A program made the position numbers and the translations under genes. A stretch of DNA of 64,000 nucleotides. Source: CAYPHA01 sp964410215 (GTDB lineage: Bacteria; Calditrichota; Calditrichia; Calditrichales; CAYPHA01). The notes below the pieces were generated by a model. The model saw nothing but the letters and a program-made list of their open reading frames with translations. It was not told the DNA's origin and made no database searches. Numbering within the stretch: position 1 is the first letter of the stretch; each line of letters begins with the position of its first letter. Positions 18,510-27,433 of this stretch are shown one piece after another. Location of the stretch: assembly GCA_964410215.1 (NCBI GenBank), contig CAYPHA010000014.1, forward strand, positions 13,983 to 77,982, read 5' to 3'.

Positions 18510-19885
18510 TTAATCAGAAAACAAGCGGGAAAACTATGGGAAAAACCATTTCAATTGTTCTGGGAATTATTATTATCGTGTTTCAGGGATCACTGCCGGC
18601 GCAGGAAATTCAGCAATTTTCACTGGAAAAGGCCCGGGAATACGCACTGGAGAATAACCGTGAAGTTCGCAGATCGCTTCTGGAAATCGATGCGGCTTCC
18701 AAACAACGCTGGGAGGTTACGGCCAGTGGCTTTCCACAGGTAGAGATCTCCGCAACCTATAATAAACTCGTCGATATTCCTACTCAACTCATTCCGGGAG
18801 AGATCTTTGGCGGCGATCCTGGTTCGACGATACCGGTTCAGTTCGGTCGCCCGCATAATGCGAATTACGGTATTTCGGTCAGCCAGTTGCTGTTCAGCGG
18901 AAGTTATTTTGTAGGTGTGCAGGCTTCCAAAATATTTATGCAGCTATCCGAAACAGGATATGAAAAGACGAAACTGGATATTAAAGCCACGGTTACCAAT
19001 ACCTACTATCTGGTACTCATAGCGGAGGAAAACCGGGACATTCTTTCCGAATCACTGAAAAATGTGCGTCAGACACATTATGAGATCAGTGAAATGTATA
19101 AGGAAGGATTCAGTGAACGAACTGATGTGACGCAGTTGCAGATTTCTGTAAATGAACTCGAGAATGCGGTCCGGCAACTGGACGCACAGATTGAAATCGC
19201 CTATAACTTACTAAAACTCCAGATGGGTATACCGCTTGATCAGGAGATTGCATTAAGTGACAAACTTCCGGAATTTCTGAATGCNNNNNNNNNNCAGGTT
19301 GAAGAACGATTGAAAGTGGCGTTCAACCTGTATAATAATGTAACTTTCAGAGCTATTTCCACGCAGGAGGAATTGGCGCGGCTTTCCGTGGCAAAAGAAA
19401 AAACGACATTTTTACCGACGCTCGCCGCTTTCGGATCCATGCAAAGGGATGCGCAACGTGATGAATTCAATTTTTTTGATACCGATGAAGACTGGTATCC
19501 GACGACCGTTGTCGGTGTACAGATGAACTGGCCCCTTTTCAGCGGCGGGGCCAAAATGTTTAAACTGCAGAAGGCCCGGATTGAGTTGAAACAGGCACGG
19601 CTGCAGAAAAGGGAGGTTGAAGAAGGTTTGCGTCTGCAATACGACAGAGTCAAAAACAAGATCAGATCGGCGCAGGATCAGTTCGGTAACGCGAAATCCA
19701 ATCGTGAACTGAGCCGGGAAGTATATATGATCACTAAAGAGAAATTCAGTGAAGGGCTGGTCTCGAGTCTTGAACTGACCCAGGCACATAATCAATATCT
19801 TGCTTCTGAACGCGCCTACCTGGAGGCTGTAAACGCGTTATTGAATGCCGATACGGACCTGAAGAAAATACTGGAAATTTTATAA
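18506..19885 (+). CDS. TolC-family outer-membrane efflux protein (contains assembly gap)
   Basis: TolC-type outer-membrane channel, about 459 residues with four unknown residues from the run of Ns. Two repeats of the family are visible: long coiled-coil helices (ARLSVAKEKTTFLPTLAAFGSM, GLRLQYDRVKNKIRSAQDQ) and the closing block SEGLVSSLELTQAHNQYL. A signal peptide follows the N-terminus; the first ATG overlaps the TetR stop by four bases, while a second in-frame ATG at 18536 gives a cleaner signal peptide and may be the true start. It would be the outer-membrane exit duct of the RND pump encoded downstream. The frame stays open across the gap, but the real residue count there is unknown. Confidence 0.9.
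   Translation: MINQKTSGKTMGKTISIVLGIIIIVFQGSLPAQEIQQFSLEKAREYALENNREVRRSLLEIDAASKQRWEVTASGFPQVEISATYNKLVDIPTQLIPGEIFGGDPGSTIPVQFGRPHNANYGISVSQLLFSGSYFVGVQASKIFMQLSETGYEKTKLDIKATVTNTYYLVLIAEENRDILSESLKNVRQTHYEISEMYKEGFSERTDVTQLQISVNELENAVRQLDAQIEIAYNLLKLQMGIPLDQEIALSDKLPEFLNXXXXQVEERLKVAFNLYNNVTFRAISTQEELARLSVAKEKTTFLPTLAAFGSMQRDAQRDEFNFFDTDEDWYPTTVVGVQMNWPLFSGGAKMFKLQKARIELKQARLQKREVEEGLRLQYDRVKNKIRSAQDQFGNAKSNRELSREVYMITKEKFSEGLVSSLELTQAHNQYLASERAYLEAVNALLNADTDLKKILEIL
19285..19294. other. Assembly gap (10 Ns)
   Basis: Ten consecutive N bases inside the TolC gene. The length is a placeholder value in many scaffolding programs, so the true missing length may differ; the frame is preserved if it is 10 or differs by a multiple of three. 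Confidence 0.99.
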
Positions 19886-19910
19886 ACACGCTTAAATTGG
19901 GAAAAATCAG

Positions 19911-21044
19911 ATGAAACATGTATTGTTATTTTCTATAACCGTTTTTATGTTCATAGCTTGTGGTAATGGGGATAAGATAGCGGAGCTCAGAGAACTGGAG
20001 GCGGAGCGGAATGCGCTGGACACGCGTATTGAAACCCTGCGGGCTGAAATTGAACAGGAAGGCCTTGAAAATCCGTTGCAGAATGTTACACCGGTCTCCG
20101 TTGAACAGGTAAATCCAGAGATGTTTGCTCACTATATTGAAATCCAGGGCCTGATAGAGTCGGACCACAACATCTTCATACCGGCCCAATCATCCGGCGT
20201 CGTTAAACGCATCCATGTTACAGAAGGCGCATCTGTCAAAGCCGGCGATTTGCTGGCAGAGCTGGATGGCGCCATTCTGGAAAATACACTCGCGGAATTA
20301 AAAGTGAACTATGAACTCGCCCAAACGGTTTTCGAACGCCAGAAACGTCTCTGGGACAAAAATATCGGCAGTGAAGTACAGTACCTCCAGGCGAAAACAA
20401 ACAAGGAATCCCTGGAAAAACGCATTGCAACCGTCGAAGAGCAGTACCGGCTGACCAAGATTATTTCCCCGATTGACGGCACGGTTGACGAAATTATACT
20501 CAAAGAAGGAGAAGCTGTTGCAGTTGGTTTCGGGACCATACGTGTGGTCGAAATGACAAAAATGACAATCACAGCCAGACTTTCGGAAGAATATATCGGA
20601 AAAATTAAAGTCGGTGATTCCGTGAAAGTCAATGTTCCTGTCACTGGTGCCCAATTTTCAAGCAGGATCCGCTCTGTCTCCAGGGTGATCGATGCCAGCA
20701 GCAGAACCTTTCCAATTGAAGTGACGATTCCCGCGAATGTTAACAAGATAAAACCAAATATGACCGTTGTATTGACCATTAACGATTACCGTAAACAGGA
20801 TGCACTGGTTGTACCGCTCAATGTCCTGCAGAGGTCGGGAGAAGACCGGTTTATCTTTGTCGCCGTTCCGGGGGAAGATAATGAGAGCGGAAACTGGAAA
20901 GCAGAGCGCAGAACGATCCGCCTATCGATGAATTATCAGGGCGATGTGGAAGTGGAATACGGCCTGAATCCGGGCGAGTACATTGTGACGAATGGATTTC
21001 AGGATCTTGCCGACGGACAGGACATTAAGGTTGTTCAGGAATGA
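19911..21044 (+). CDS. RND efflux periplasmic adaptor (membrane fusion protein), lipoprotein
   Basis: HlyD/AcrA-type adaptor of 377 residues that links the inner-membrane pump to TolC. Signal peptide with lipobox FIAC (Cys17) points to lipid anchoring. Seen next: a short coiled coil (IAELRELEAERNALDTRIETL), the lipoyl/barrel-sandwich half (SSGVVKRIHVTEGASVKAGDLLAELD), a helical hairpin, its second half (IISPIDGTVDEIILKEGEAV), a beta-barrel domain and a membrane-proximal domain. The N-terminal coiled coil ahead of the lipoyl domain is a small addition to the usual plan. It lies between TolC and the pump gene in one operon. Confidence 0.93.
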   Translation: MKHVLLFSITVFMFIACGNGDKIAELRELEAERNALDTRIETLRAEIEQEGLENPLQNVTPVSVEQVNPEMFAHYIEIQGLIESDHNIFIPAQSSGVVKRIHVTEGASVKAGDLLAELDGAILENTLAELKVNYELAQTVFERQKRLWDKNIGSEVQYLQAKTNKESLEKRIATVEEQYRLTKIISPIDGTVDEIILKEGEAVAVGFGTIRVVEMTKMTITARLSEEYIGKIKVGDSVKVNVPVTGAQFSSRIRSVSRVIDASSRTFPIEVTIPANVNKIKPNMTVVLTINDYRKQDALVVPLNVLQRSGEDRFIFVAVPGEDNESGNWKAERRTIRLSMNYQGDVEVEYGLNPGEYIVTNGFQDLADGQDIKVVQE

Positions 21045-21096
21045 ATGTAAACGTTAAACTGTAATACCGAACCGATACGCAGTAAAAGGGAAGTCA

Positions 21097-24000
21097 ATGA
21101 GAGAATTCAAATTATCAAACCTGGCGATAGATAATAAGACGACGGTATATATTTTTACGGTTTTAATTACCATCTTCGGGATCATGCAATATGTGACCAC
21201 CCCGAAAGAACGGTTTCCTGAAATCGTTTTTCCATACTTCATGATCACCACTATTCATCCGGGTACGTCACCTACCGATGTGGAAAATCTGATTACGCGA
21301 CCGATCGAAAAAGAACTCAAGGGAATAGACGGTATTAAACATATCAACAGCCAATCACTGCAGGATGTATCCCTCATTGTCGTCGAGTTTGACGTAAATG
21401 CTGATGAAACCCAGGCCTATCTTGACGTTAAAAAGGCGGTGGACGATTCCCGTGTGGAATTGCCCAACGATCTCTACCAGGAACCCGAACTGACCCAGAT
21501 CGATGTGTCGGAGATCCCGATTCTCTTTGTAAACCTGTCAGGAGATCTGGGCCTTGTGGAACTGAAAGCGTATGCCGACGATCTTAAAGATCGTCTGGAG
21601 GCCTTCGAAGAGATATCCAAGGTCGAAGTCATCGGTGCCCTGGAAAGGGAAATTCAGATCAATGTGGATCTCTATAAAATGCAGGCGGCCGGCCTCACCT
21701 TCATGAATATCGAACAGGCCGTTACCGGTGAAAATATTACCATTTCCGGTGGTCAGGTTGAAATGAAGGGAATGAAACGTAATTTCCGTGTCTCCGGTGA
21801 ATTCAAAGATGTTTCGGAGATCGGTAACATTCTGTTGAAGGATGGTATTTACCTGAAAGATATCGCGGAAGTGGCGGATGATTTTGAAGAGCGGGCCAGT
21901 TATGCCCGGATGAACGGTCAGCAGGTTATCTCCCTTTCCGTCATCAAACGCAGCGGTGAGAACCTGATCATCGCAGTGGATAAAATCAAAGCAGAATTGG
22001 AAGATTTTGAAGACCAGGCCTCCAAGGCGCTTAAAATTAAAATTACCAGCGACAGCAGTACACAAACACGTAACTCTGTAAGCGATCTCTTTAATACGAT
22101 TATTCTCGGATTTATCGTCGTCGTCTTCGTGCTGATGTTTTTTATGGGTGAGCTGGATGCCGTGTTCGTTGGTATCGCCATTCCCATGTCCATGATTATC
22201 GCATTCAGTGTACTTCCGATGGTCGGTTTCACCATGAATATGGTCGTCCTGATGGCCTTTATCCTCGTCCTCGGTATTGTGGTCGATAATTCTATTGTTG
22301 TCGTGGAAAATATTTACCGACATTTTACGACAACCAAAGGACTCTCCATTACGGATGCAACGAAACGGGCTGTCGGAGAGGTGGCGGTACCGGTATTTAC
22401 GGGCACGCTTACGACGCTGGCGCCTTTTATACCGCTGATGTTTATGCCCGGCATCATGGGTAAGTTCATCTCTTATCTTCCGATCACATTGATTATTACA
22501 CTGTCCGCATCGATACTTGTCGCTTATTTTTTCAATCCGGTTTTTGCCGTATCATTCATGAAATATGAACCGGATGAACATGCGGCGGGGCATGGAAAAC
22601 TGGGTAAAAAATTCAAGCGGAGAGGAGGGCTTCTGCTGGCCTTGGCTGTTATTTTCTACATCGCAGGATGGATGCTGATTGCAAATCTGATCGTTATCGG
22701 TCTTCTGCTCTACATGTTTCTCAAAACGGCGATGGTTAGAGCGATTGATTATTTTCAGACGCATGTATTGCCCTTTTTAATGAAAGAATATAAACATACA
22801 CTCAATTATTTATTACAGGGTAAACGTCCTTATATGATTCTCGGATTGACCGTTGTACTGTTGTTCGTAGCCTTCTTTTTAATGGGGGTTGCGGCGCCCA
22901 AAGTTGTTTTTATGCCGTCGGGAGATCCGAATTATATTTATTCCTATATATCGATGCCGGAAGGTACCCACGTGGATGTAACGAACGCCGTTACAAAGGA
23001 AGTCGAAAGTCGGATCAATACGGTTCTGGGGGAAAACAACCCGGATGTCGAATCGGTTATCGCCAATGTGGCCGTAAATGCAGGCAGCGGGCTTTTTGAT
23101 CGAACCGCTCAGGAAAAACTTGGTAAAGTAACCGTATCTTTTGTGGAATACAAATACCGGAAAAGTGACAAATCGACTTTGGAATATCTGGATGAAATCC
23201 GGGAAGCGGTGAAGGGGATACCCGGGACGGAAATAATTGTAGACAGGGATATCATGGGGCCGCCCGCCGGAAAGGCCATCAATCTGGAAATATCCGGGCC
23301 GGACGTCGATAAGCTTGTCGCGCTGAGTGAAAAGATGAAAGTGTTTATTGATGAACTTGGCATCCCGGGTATCGAAGAACTGAAGCGGGATATGGAAATT
23401 AACAAACCCGAACTGGCGCTTAACATTGACAGGGCAAAGGCCAGTAAACTGGGCATCAGTACCGCTTATATAGGCTCAACGCTGCGCACCTCGGTTTATG
23501 GAAAGGAAATCTCCAAGTTCAGAGATGGTGAGGATGAATATCCCATCCAGGTACGTCTGGCTGAAAAGTACCGCGATGATGTCGAGGTCTTGCTGAATCA
23601 GAAACTCACAATACCCGGCAATAATGGTCCGGCAAAGAAAATACCCATATCGGCTGTTGCCGAAGCGGATTTTACGACCGTGTACGGCGGCATCCGGCGC
23701 ATCGACAATGACCGTGTGGTAACCCTGGGGTCGAATGTGCTGACCGGATATAACGCTAATGAAATTATCGGCAAAATAAAGGAAGCATTACCCAATTTTC
23801 CGCTCCCGGATGGGTATACCGTAAGGTTCAGCGGGGAGCAGGAAATGCAGAGCGAGATTGGCAACTACCTGGTGAAAGCACTGTTTATCGCGGTAGCCCT
23901 GATTCTGATCATACTGGTGGCACAGTTTAATTCCCTGGGTAAACCATTGATCATCACCGTTCAGATCATTTTCAGCTTTATTGGTGTGCTTCTCGGATTT

Positions 24001-24408
24001 GTCGTGTTTAATATCGATGTGTCGGTGATGATGACCGGGATGGGGATCATTGCTGTAGCCGGTATTGTGGTAAAGAATGCGATTATTCTCATCGATTATA
24101 TCGATGCGGCTCTCGAATCGGGCGGGGACAAGATAAATGCCATTGTTCAGGCAGGTGCGACGCGTTTAACACCGGTACTGTTGACAGCCCTGTCGACTAT
24201 ATTGGGCCTGATGCCACTTGCGATCGGTGTGAACATCAATTTCCTGACGCTTTTCTCCGATCTGGATCCGCAGATCTATTTCGGTGGTGACAGCGTTGCC
24301 TTCTGGAATCCGCTGGCCTGGACGATTATTTTTGGTCTGACCTTTGCGACCTTTCTGACCCTGGTCGTCGTACCGGCCATGTACAAAATCTTTTATATAA
24401 AGGACTAA
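21097..24408 (+). CDS. RND-family inner-membrane efflux pump
   Basis: Resistance-nodulation-division transporter of 1103 residues, slightly longer than AcrB. It has the two-fold repeat: a first helix (TVYIFTVLITIFGIM), a large periplasmic porter loop, helices 2-6 with GIVVDNSIVVVENIYRH (the proton-relay helix 4, with D-N in place of the AcrB D-D pair), a cytosolic link with extra helices near residue 510, then the second half ending with GIVVKNAIILIDYID and a final helix. It exports lipophilic compounds by proton exchange together with the adaptor and TolC encoded just upstream. Substrate range is not predictable. Confidence 0.94.
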   Translation: MREFKLSNLAIDNKTTVYIFTVLITIFGIMQYVTTPKERFPEIVFPYFMITTIHPGTSPTDVENLITRPIEKELKGIDGIKHINSQSLQDVSLIVVEFDVNADETQAYLDVKKAVDDSRVELPNDLYQEPELTQIDVSEIPILFVNLSGDLGLVELKAYADDLKDRLEAFEEISKVEVIGALEREIQINVDLYKMQAAGLTFMNIEQAVTGENITISGGQVEMKGMKRNFRVSGEFKDVSEIGNILLKDGIYLKDIAEVADDFEERASYARMNGQQVISLSVIKRSGENLIIAVDKIKAELEDFEDQASKALKIKITSDSSTQTRNSVSDLFNTIILGFIVVVFVLMFFMGELDAVFVGIAIPMSMIIAFSVLPMVGFTMNMVVLMAFILVLGIVVDNSIVVVENIYRHFTTTKGLSITDATKRAVGEVAVPVFTGTLTTLAPFIPLMFMPGIMGKFISYLPITLIITLSASILVAYFFNPVFAVSFMKYEPDEHAAGHGKLGKKFKRRGGLLLALAVIFYIAGWMLIANLIVIGLLLYMFLKTAMVRAIDYFQTHVLPFLMKEYKHTLNYLLQGKRPYMILGLTVVLLFVAFFLMGVAAPKVVFMPSGDPNYIYSYISMPEGTHVDVTNAVTKEVESRINTVLGENNPDVESVIANVAVNAGSGLFDRTAQEKLGKVTVSFVEYKYRKSDKSTLEYLDEIREAVKGIPGTEIIVDRDIMGPPAGKAINLEISGPDVDKLVALSEKMKVFIDELGIPGIEELKRDMEINKPELALNIDRAKASKLGISTAYIGSTLRTSVYGKEISKFRDGEDEYPIQVRLAEKYRDDVEVLLNQKLTIPGNNGPAKKIPISAVAEADFTTVYGGIRRIDNDRVVTLGSNVLTGYNANEIIGKIKEALPNFPLPDGYTVRFSGEQEMQSEIGNYLVKALFIAVALILIILVAQFNSLGKPLIITVQIIFSFIGVLLGFVVFNIDVSVMMTGMGIIAVAGIVVKNAIILIDYIDAALESGGDKINAIVQAGATRLTPVLLTALSTILGLMPLAIGVNINFLTLFSDLDPQIYFGGDSVAFWNPLAWTIIFGLTFATFLTLVVVPAMYKIFYIKD

Positions 24409-24462
24409 TAAGCCCGTATCGTTGGGGATGTATAAAAACAACTTTTACATTACTATTACAAT

Positions 24463-24474
24463 TGGAACGTTCCA
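24463..24474. promoter_or_regulatory. Perfect 12-base palindrome ahead of the nitronate monooxygenase gene
   Basis: TGGAACGTTCCA is a perfect palindrome 55 bases before the ATG, in an AT-rich spacer of 120 bases. Its symmetry and place fit a repressor binding site, but no regulator gene adjoins it. Confidence 0.35.
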
Positions 24475-24528
24475 TGTTTATTATATTTTAACGTAGTTTA
24501 CTGTAATAAAAAAACGATACTAATAAAC

Positions 24529-25695
24529 ATGAATAACCAGGGGACGCATCAATTGATTTTTAGTTCCATACCCGGACTCGATATAAATGGGCTGAGAACC
24601 CGAAAAGCAATCATTCAGGGAGGCATGGGAGTCGGTATCTCCATGTCCGGTTTAGCTTCCGCGGTTGCGAATGCCGGAGGAATCGGGGTTATCTCCTCGG
24701 TCGGTATCGGACTGCTGGCGCCCAATTCTGGACGATCCTTCAAAGACAAAAATAAATTTGTACTGAAAAAAGAAATTGCGGAATCGCGCCGCAAAAGCAG
24801 TGGTGTGATCGGTCTGAATATTATGGTCGCCATATCTGATTATGATGAGCTGATCGAAATCGCCTATGATGAGGACATTGACATTATCTTTCTCGGTGCC
24901 GGTTTGCCCCTTAAATTTCCATCATCCGTTACTGCAGACAGACTTATACATGCCCATACCCGGGTTGGTGTTATTGTTTCATCGGGCAGGGCAGCTAACC
25001 TTATTTTTAAAACCTGGCTGAAGAATTTCAATCATGTTCCTGATTTGGTCGTCGTTGAGGGCCCGAAAGCTGGTGGACACCTCGGATTCAAGAAAGAGCA
25101 GATTAGTGATCCGGAATTTGCCCTCGAAAAACTGATTCCAGAAGTTGTGTCGGTTGTTAAACCGTATGAGGAACACACTGAAAAAAACATCCCGGTCATT
25201 GCAGCGGGTGGCGTTTACAGCGGTACGGATATTCTGAAATATCTGGAACTGGGCGCACAGGGTGTCCAGATGGGAACACGTTTTGTCGCGACGCATGAAT
25301 GCGACGCATCCCGGGAATTTAAAGAAGCCTACATAAACTGTAAAAAGGAGGACCTGACCATTATCCAGAGTCCTGTAGGTTTGCCGGGAAGAGCGATACG
25401 AAACCGCTTCCTGGATGAAGTGTCAGCGGGTGAGCGAAAACCTTTCAAATGCCCCTGGAAGTGCCTGAAAACATGTAACTTCAGGGAGGCACCTTATTGT
25501 ATCGCTCAGGCGCTGACCAATGCTCAGCAGGGGAATGTGGAAGAAGGATATACATTTGCCGGTGCTAATGCCTATCGTGTCAAGAAAATTGTTTCCGTAC
25601 CGTCGCTTTTCCAGACACTCGAAGAAGAATTCATCCGGGCGCAGAAGAAGAGTGGAAAAACCAGAACCATGAAAAAGCGGACCGTCGCCGCCTGA
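24529..25695 (+). CDS. Nitronate monooxygenase family FMN protein
   Basis: TIM-barrel flavoprotein of the nitronate monooxygenase / 2-nitropropane dioxygenase / FabK family, 388 residues. Visible motifs: GGMGVGISMSGLASAVANAGGIGVIS at the N-terminus, VVVEGPKAGGHLGF (FMN and active-site histidine region), PVIAAGGVYSGTDILKYLELGAQGVQMGTRF (phosphate-binding loop). A cysteine-rich stretch near residues 306-325 (CPWKCLKTC, then YC) is an addition that could bind a metal or form part of a lid. It may detoxify propionate-3-nitronate or serve as an enoyl reductase; sequence alone does not decide. It stands between an efflux operon and the Mla operon with its own spacer. Confidence 0.85.
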   Translation: MNNQGTHQLIFSSIPGLDINGLRTRKAIIQGGMGVGISMSGLASAVANAGGIGVISSVGIGLLAPNSGRSFKDKNKFVLKKEIAESRRKSSGVIGLNIMVAISDYDELIEIAYDEDIDIIFLGAGLPLKFPSSVTADRLIHAHTRVGVIVSSGRAANLIFKTWLKNFNHVPDLVVVEGPKAGGHLGFKKEQISDPEFALEKLIPEVVSVVKPYEEHTEKNIPVIAAGGVYSGTDILKYLELGAQGVQMGTRFVATHECDASREFKEAYINCKKEDLTIIQSPVGLPGRAIRNRFLDEVSAGERKPFKCPWKCLKTCNFREAPYCIAQALTNAQQGNVEEGYTFAGANAYRVKKIVSVPSLFQTLEEEFIRAQKKSGKTRTMKKRTVAA

Positions 25696-25728
25696 CAAGA
25701 TCTTTTTCCTTCCATTCCTTTTGGAAGC

Positions 25729-25755
25729 TTGCTATTTTAATCTTTCCTGTATAAT
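25729..25755 (+). promoter_or_regulatory. Possible promoter of the Mla operon
   Basis: A perfect TATAAT at 25750-25755 sits 31 bases before the mlaD start, with TTGCTA at 25729-25734. The 15-base spacing is short, so the -35 assignment is doubtful. Confidence 0.35.
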
Positions 25756-25785
25756 TTCAAAAGTCATTTAACCTGTAATGTAAAT

Positions 25786-26769
25786 ATGCATAATCGCGCA
25801 CAAAAAATTCGATTAGGATTATTTCTTTTTGTCAGTTCCCTGATATTTATCCTGCTGATTGTACTTTTCACATCGCAAAAACTGTTTCAAAAGCAGGATA
25901 TTTACTACATCGCTTATAAAAATGTCTCAGTAAGTGGTCTGGAAGTGGGCAGCCCGGTGAAATATCTGGGTATTCGAATTGGTGTAATCGATGACCTGTG
26001 GATCGATCCGGATGATGTCAGCCGTGTTGTCGTTAAGGTGGCGCTCAATCCCGGCACACCGATCAAGCAGGATGCCCGGGCTGATATCGCGACGATTGGC
26101 ATTACCGGATTAAAGATGCTGGAAATACGCGGTGGAAGCCAGGAGGCCGGTTTAATTGAGCAGGGCGAATTTATCTCCCCCGGTTCATCCATAACGGAAG
26201 AAATTACCGGAAAAGCAGAAGTGATCGCGGAAAAGATCGAAAAAGTGCTCAACAATCTGCAGATTTTTACGCGACCGGAAAACCTGGAAAAAATTTCGAG
26301 GATGGTTGACAGTGTCACGGAAACGGTTCACAAAATGGATATGCTCCTCGAAGATAACCGGGCAGCAATACACATGACTGTTGAGAATGCACAACGTATC
26401 ACCGTCCGCCTCGATACAGCCGTTGCTACACTGCAGCATACGATGGAAGTCGTAAACCGGATTGTCTGCAGTGATACGGTTACCCAGTTTTTGACCAGTG
26501 CCAGAGATATTTCATTGAAAATGAAAGAAGCGAATATTAAAGCACTGATCGAAGAACTGGGAGCGGTGGTCAAAAAAACGAACACAATACTCGTCCAGAT
26601 GGATAAAGACCTGAACCGGGGAAGCCTCGATTTTAGGACCAGTATGGAAGATCTGAGAATCACTGTCGACAACTTGGAAGAAGTCTCCCGGCTTCTGCGC
26701 CACGATCCGTCGCTTCTGATTAGAGGACGAAATATAGAAGGACTGCCCGATGAAAAACTGGAAGAATAG
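25786..26769 (+). CDS. mlaD: MlaD-type MCE protein of a lipid ABC transporter
   Basis: Membrane-anchored MCE-domain protein, 327 residues. One N-terminal transmembrane helix (residues 10-30) is followed by a single MCE domain (VSVSGLEVGSPVKYLGIRIGVIDDLWI through ADIATIGITGLKMLEIRGG), then about 200 residues of helical, heptad-like sequence. In the Mla family it forms the periplasmic ring that hands phospholipid or similar substrates to the permease. The long helical tail resembles that of PqiB/YebT or LetB-like or mycobacterial MCE proteins and could form a tube-like extension. The auxiliary lipoprotein gene overlaps its end by 20 bases, and permease and ATPase follow. Confidence 0.9.
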   Translation: MHNRAQKIRLGLFLFVSSLIFILLIVLFTSQKLFQKQDIYYIAYKNVSVSGLEVGSPVKYLGIRIGVIDDLWIDPDDVSRVVVKVALNPGTPIKQDARADIATIGITGLKMLEIRGGSQEAGLIEQGEFISPGSSITEEITGKAEVIAEKIEKVLNNLQIFTRPENLEKISRMVDSVTETVHKMDMLLEDNRAAIHMTVENAQRITVRLDTAVATLQHTMEVVNRIVCSDTVTQFLTSARDISLKMKEANIKALIEELGAVVKKTNTILVQMDKDLNRGSLDFRTSMEDLRITVDNLEEVSRLLRHDPSLLIRGRNIEGLPDEKLEE

Positions 26770-27409
26770 TATGAGATACGGAACACTTGCTGTCCTCCTG
26801 ATGCTGATCGCCATCATGGCATGCGGCAGAAAATCCATGGTGCGAAAATACTATCTGATCGAAATGCCTGCGCTGGCGGATTCCGCACGCTGGTATAAGG
26901 AACCACCGGGCACTGCAACCTGTGAAATTCGTGAGGTAGAGGTCAACCCCGTTTTCGCCGGCAATGATATTGCCCTGCGCCGGCAATCTCATGAAGTGAC
27001 ATATTACCGATACCACCAGTGGGCCGTGAAACCTGCGGAACTGGTATCTACCATTCTGGTGAATTATCTGGAAAATCAGGGCCTGTTTGACAAAATACAA
27101 TCGCGGTTCTGGGGAGAAACACCGGACTATTCGTTACAAACGCATATAAAACATTTAGAGTTGATTGAAGAAAAAAAACAGCTGGCGGCACATCTCCATA
27201 TCGAATTTATCTTGTTTAAGAATGGCAGCGGACAGCAGGTGGTATCTCATCAGGCCGATCGTTATGTGCCACTCAAAAAACGAAATATCAATCTTTTTGC
27301 CGCGGAAATCAGTTCCATTCTGATGCAGGAAGTACGAACCCTGTCCGAACGTATTGCTGAAAAAATGATGGCTGACCAGGTTGCCGGAAATGCATCAGGA
27401 AAACAATGA
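26750..27409 (+). CDS. ABC-type transport auxiliary lipoprotein (PqiC-like)
   Basis: Lipoprotein of 219 residues with lipobox IMAC (Cys25), belonging to the ABC-type transport auxiliary lipoprotein family (PqiC-like). Recognisable blocks are YYLIEMP after the lipobox, EVNPVFAGNDIALRR and YYRYHQWAVKPAELVSTIL. It would sit in the outer membrane and meet the MCE tube there. AAGGA seven bases before the first ATG supports the start; a second ATG at 26771 is possible. Its overlap with mlaD suggests coupled translation. The pairing of a PqiC-type lipoprotein with an MlaE permease is common in alpha/delta-type MCE loci. Confidence 0.82.
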   Translation: MKNWKNSMRYGTLAVLLMLIAIMACGRKSMVRKYYLIEMPALADSARWYKEPPGTATCEIREVEVNPVFAGNDIALRRQSHEVTYYRYHQWAVKPAELVSTILVNYLENQGLFDKIQSRFWGETPDYSLQTHIKHLELIEEKKQLAAHLHIEFILFKNGSGQQVVSHQADRYVPLKKRNINLFAAEISSILMQEVRTLSERIAEKMMADQVAGNASGKQ

Positions 27410-27433
27410 GTGTCTGCCACTCCTTGACAAACC

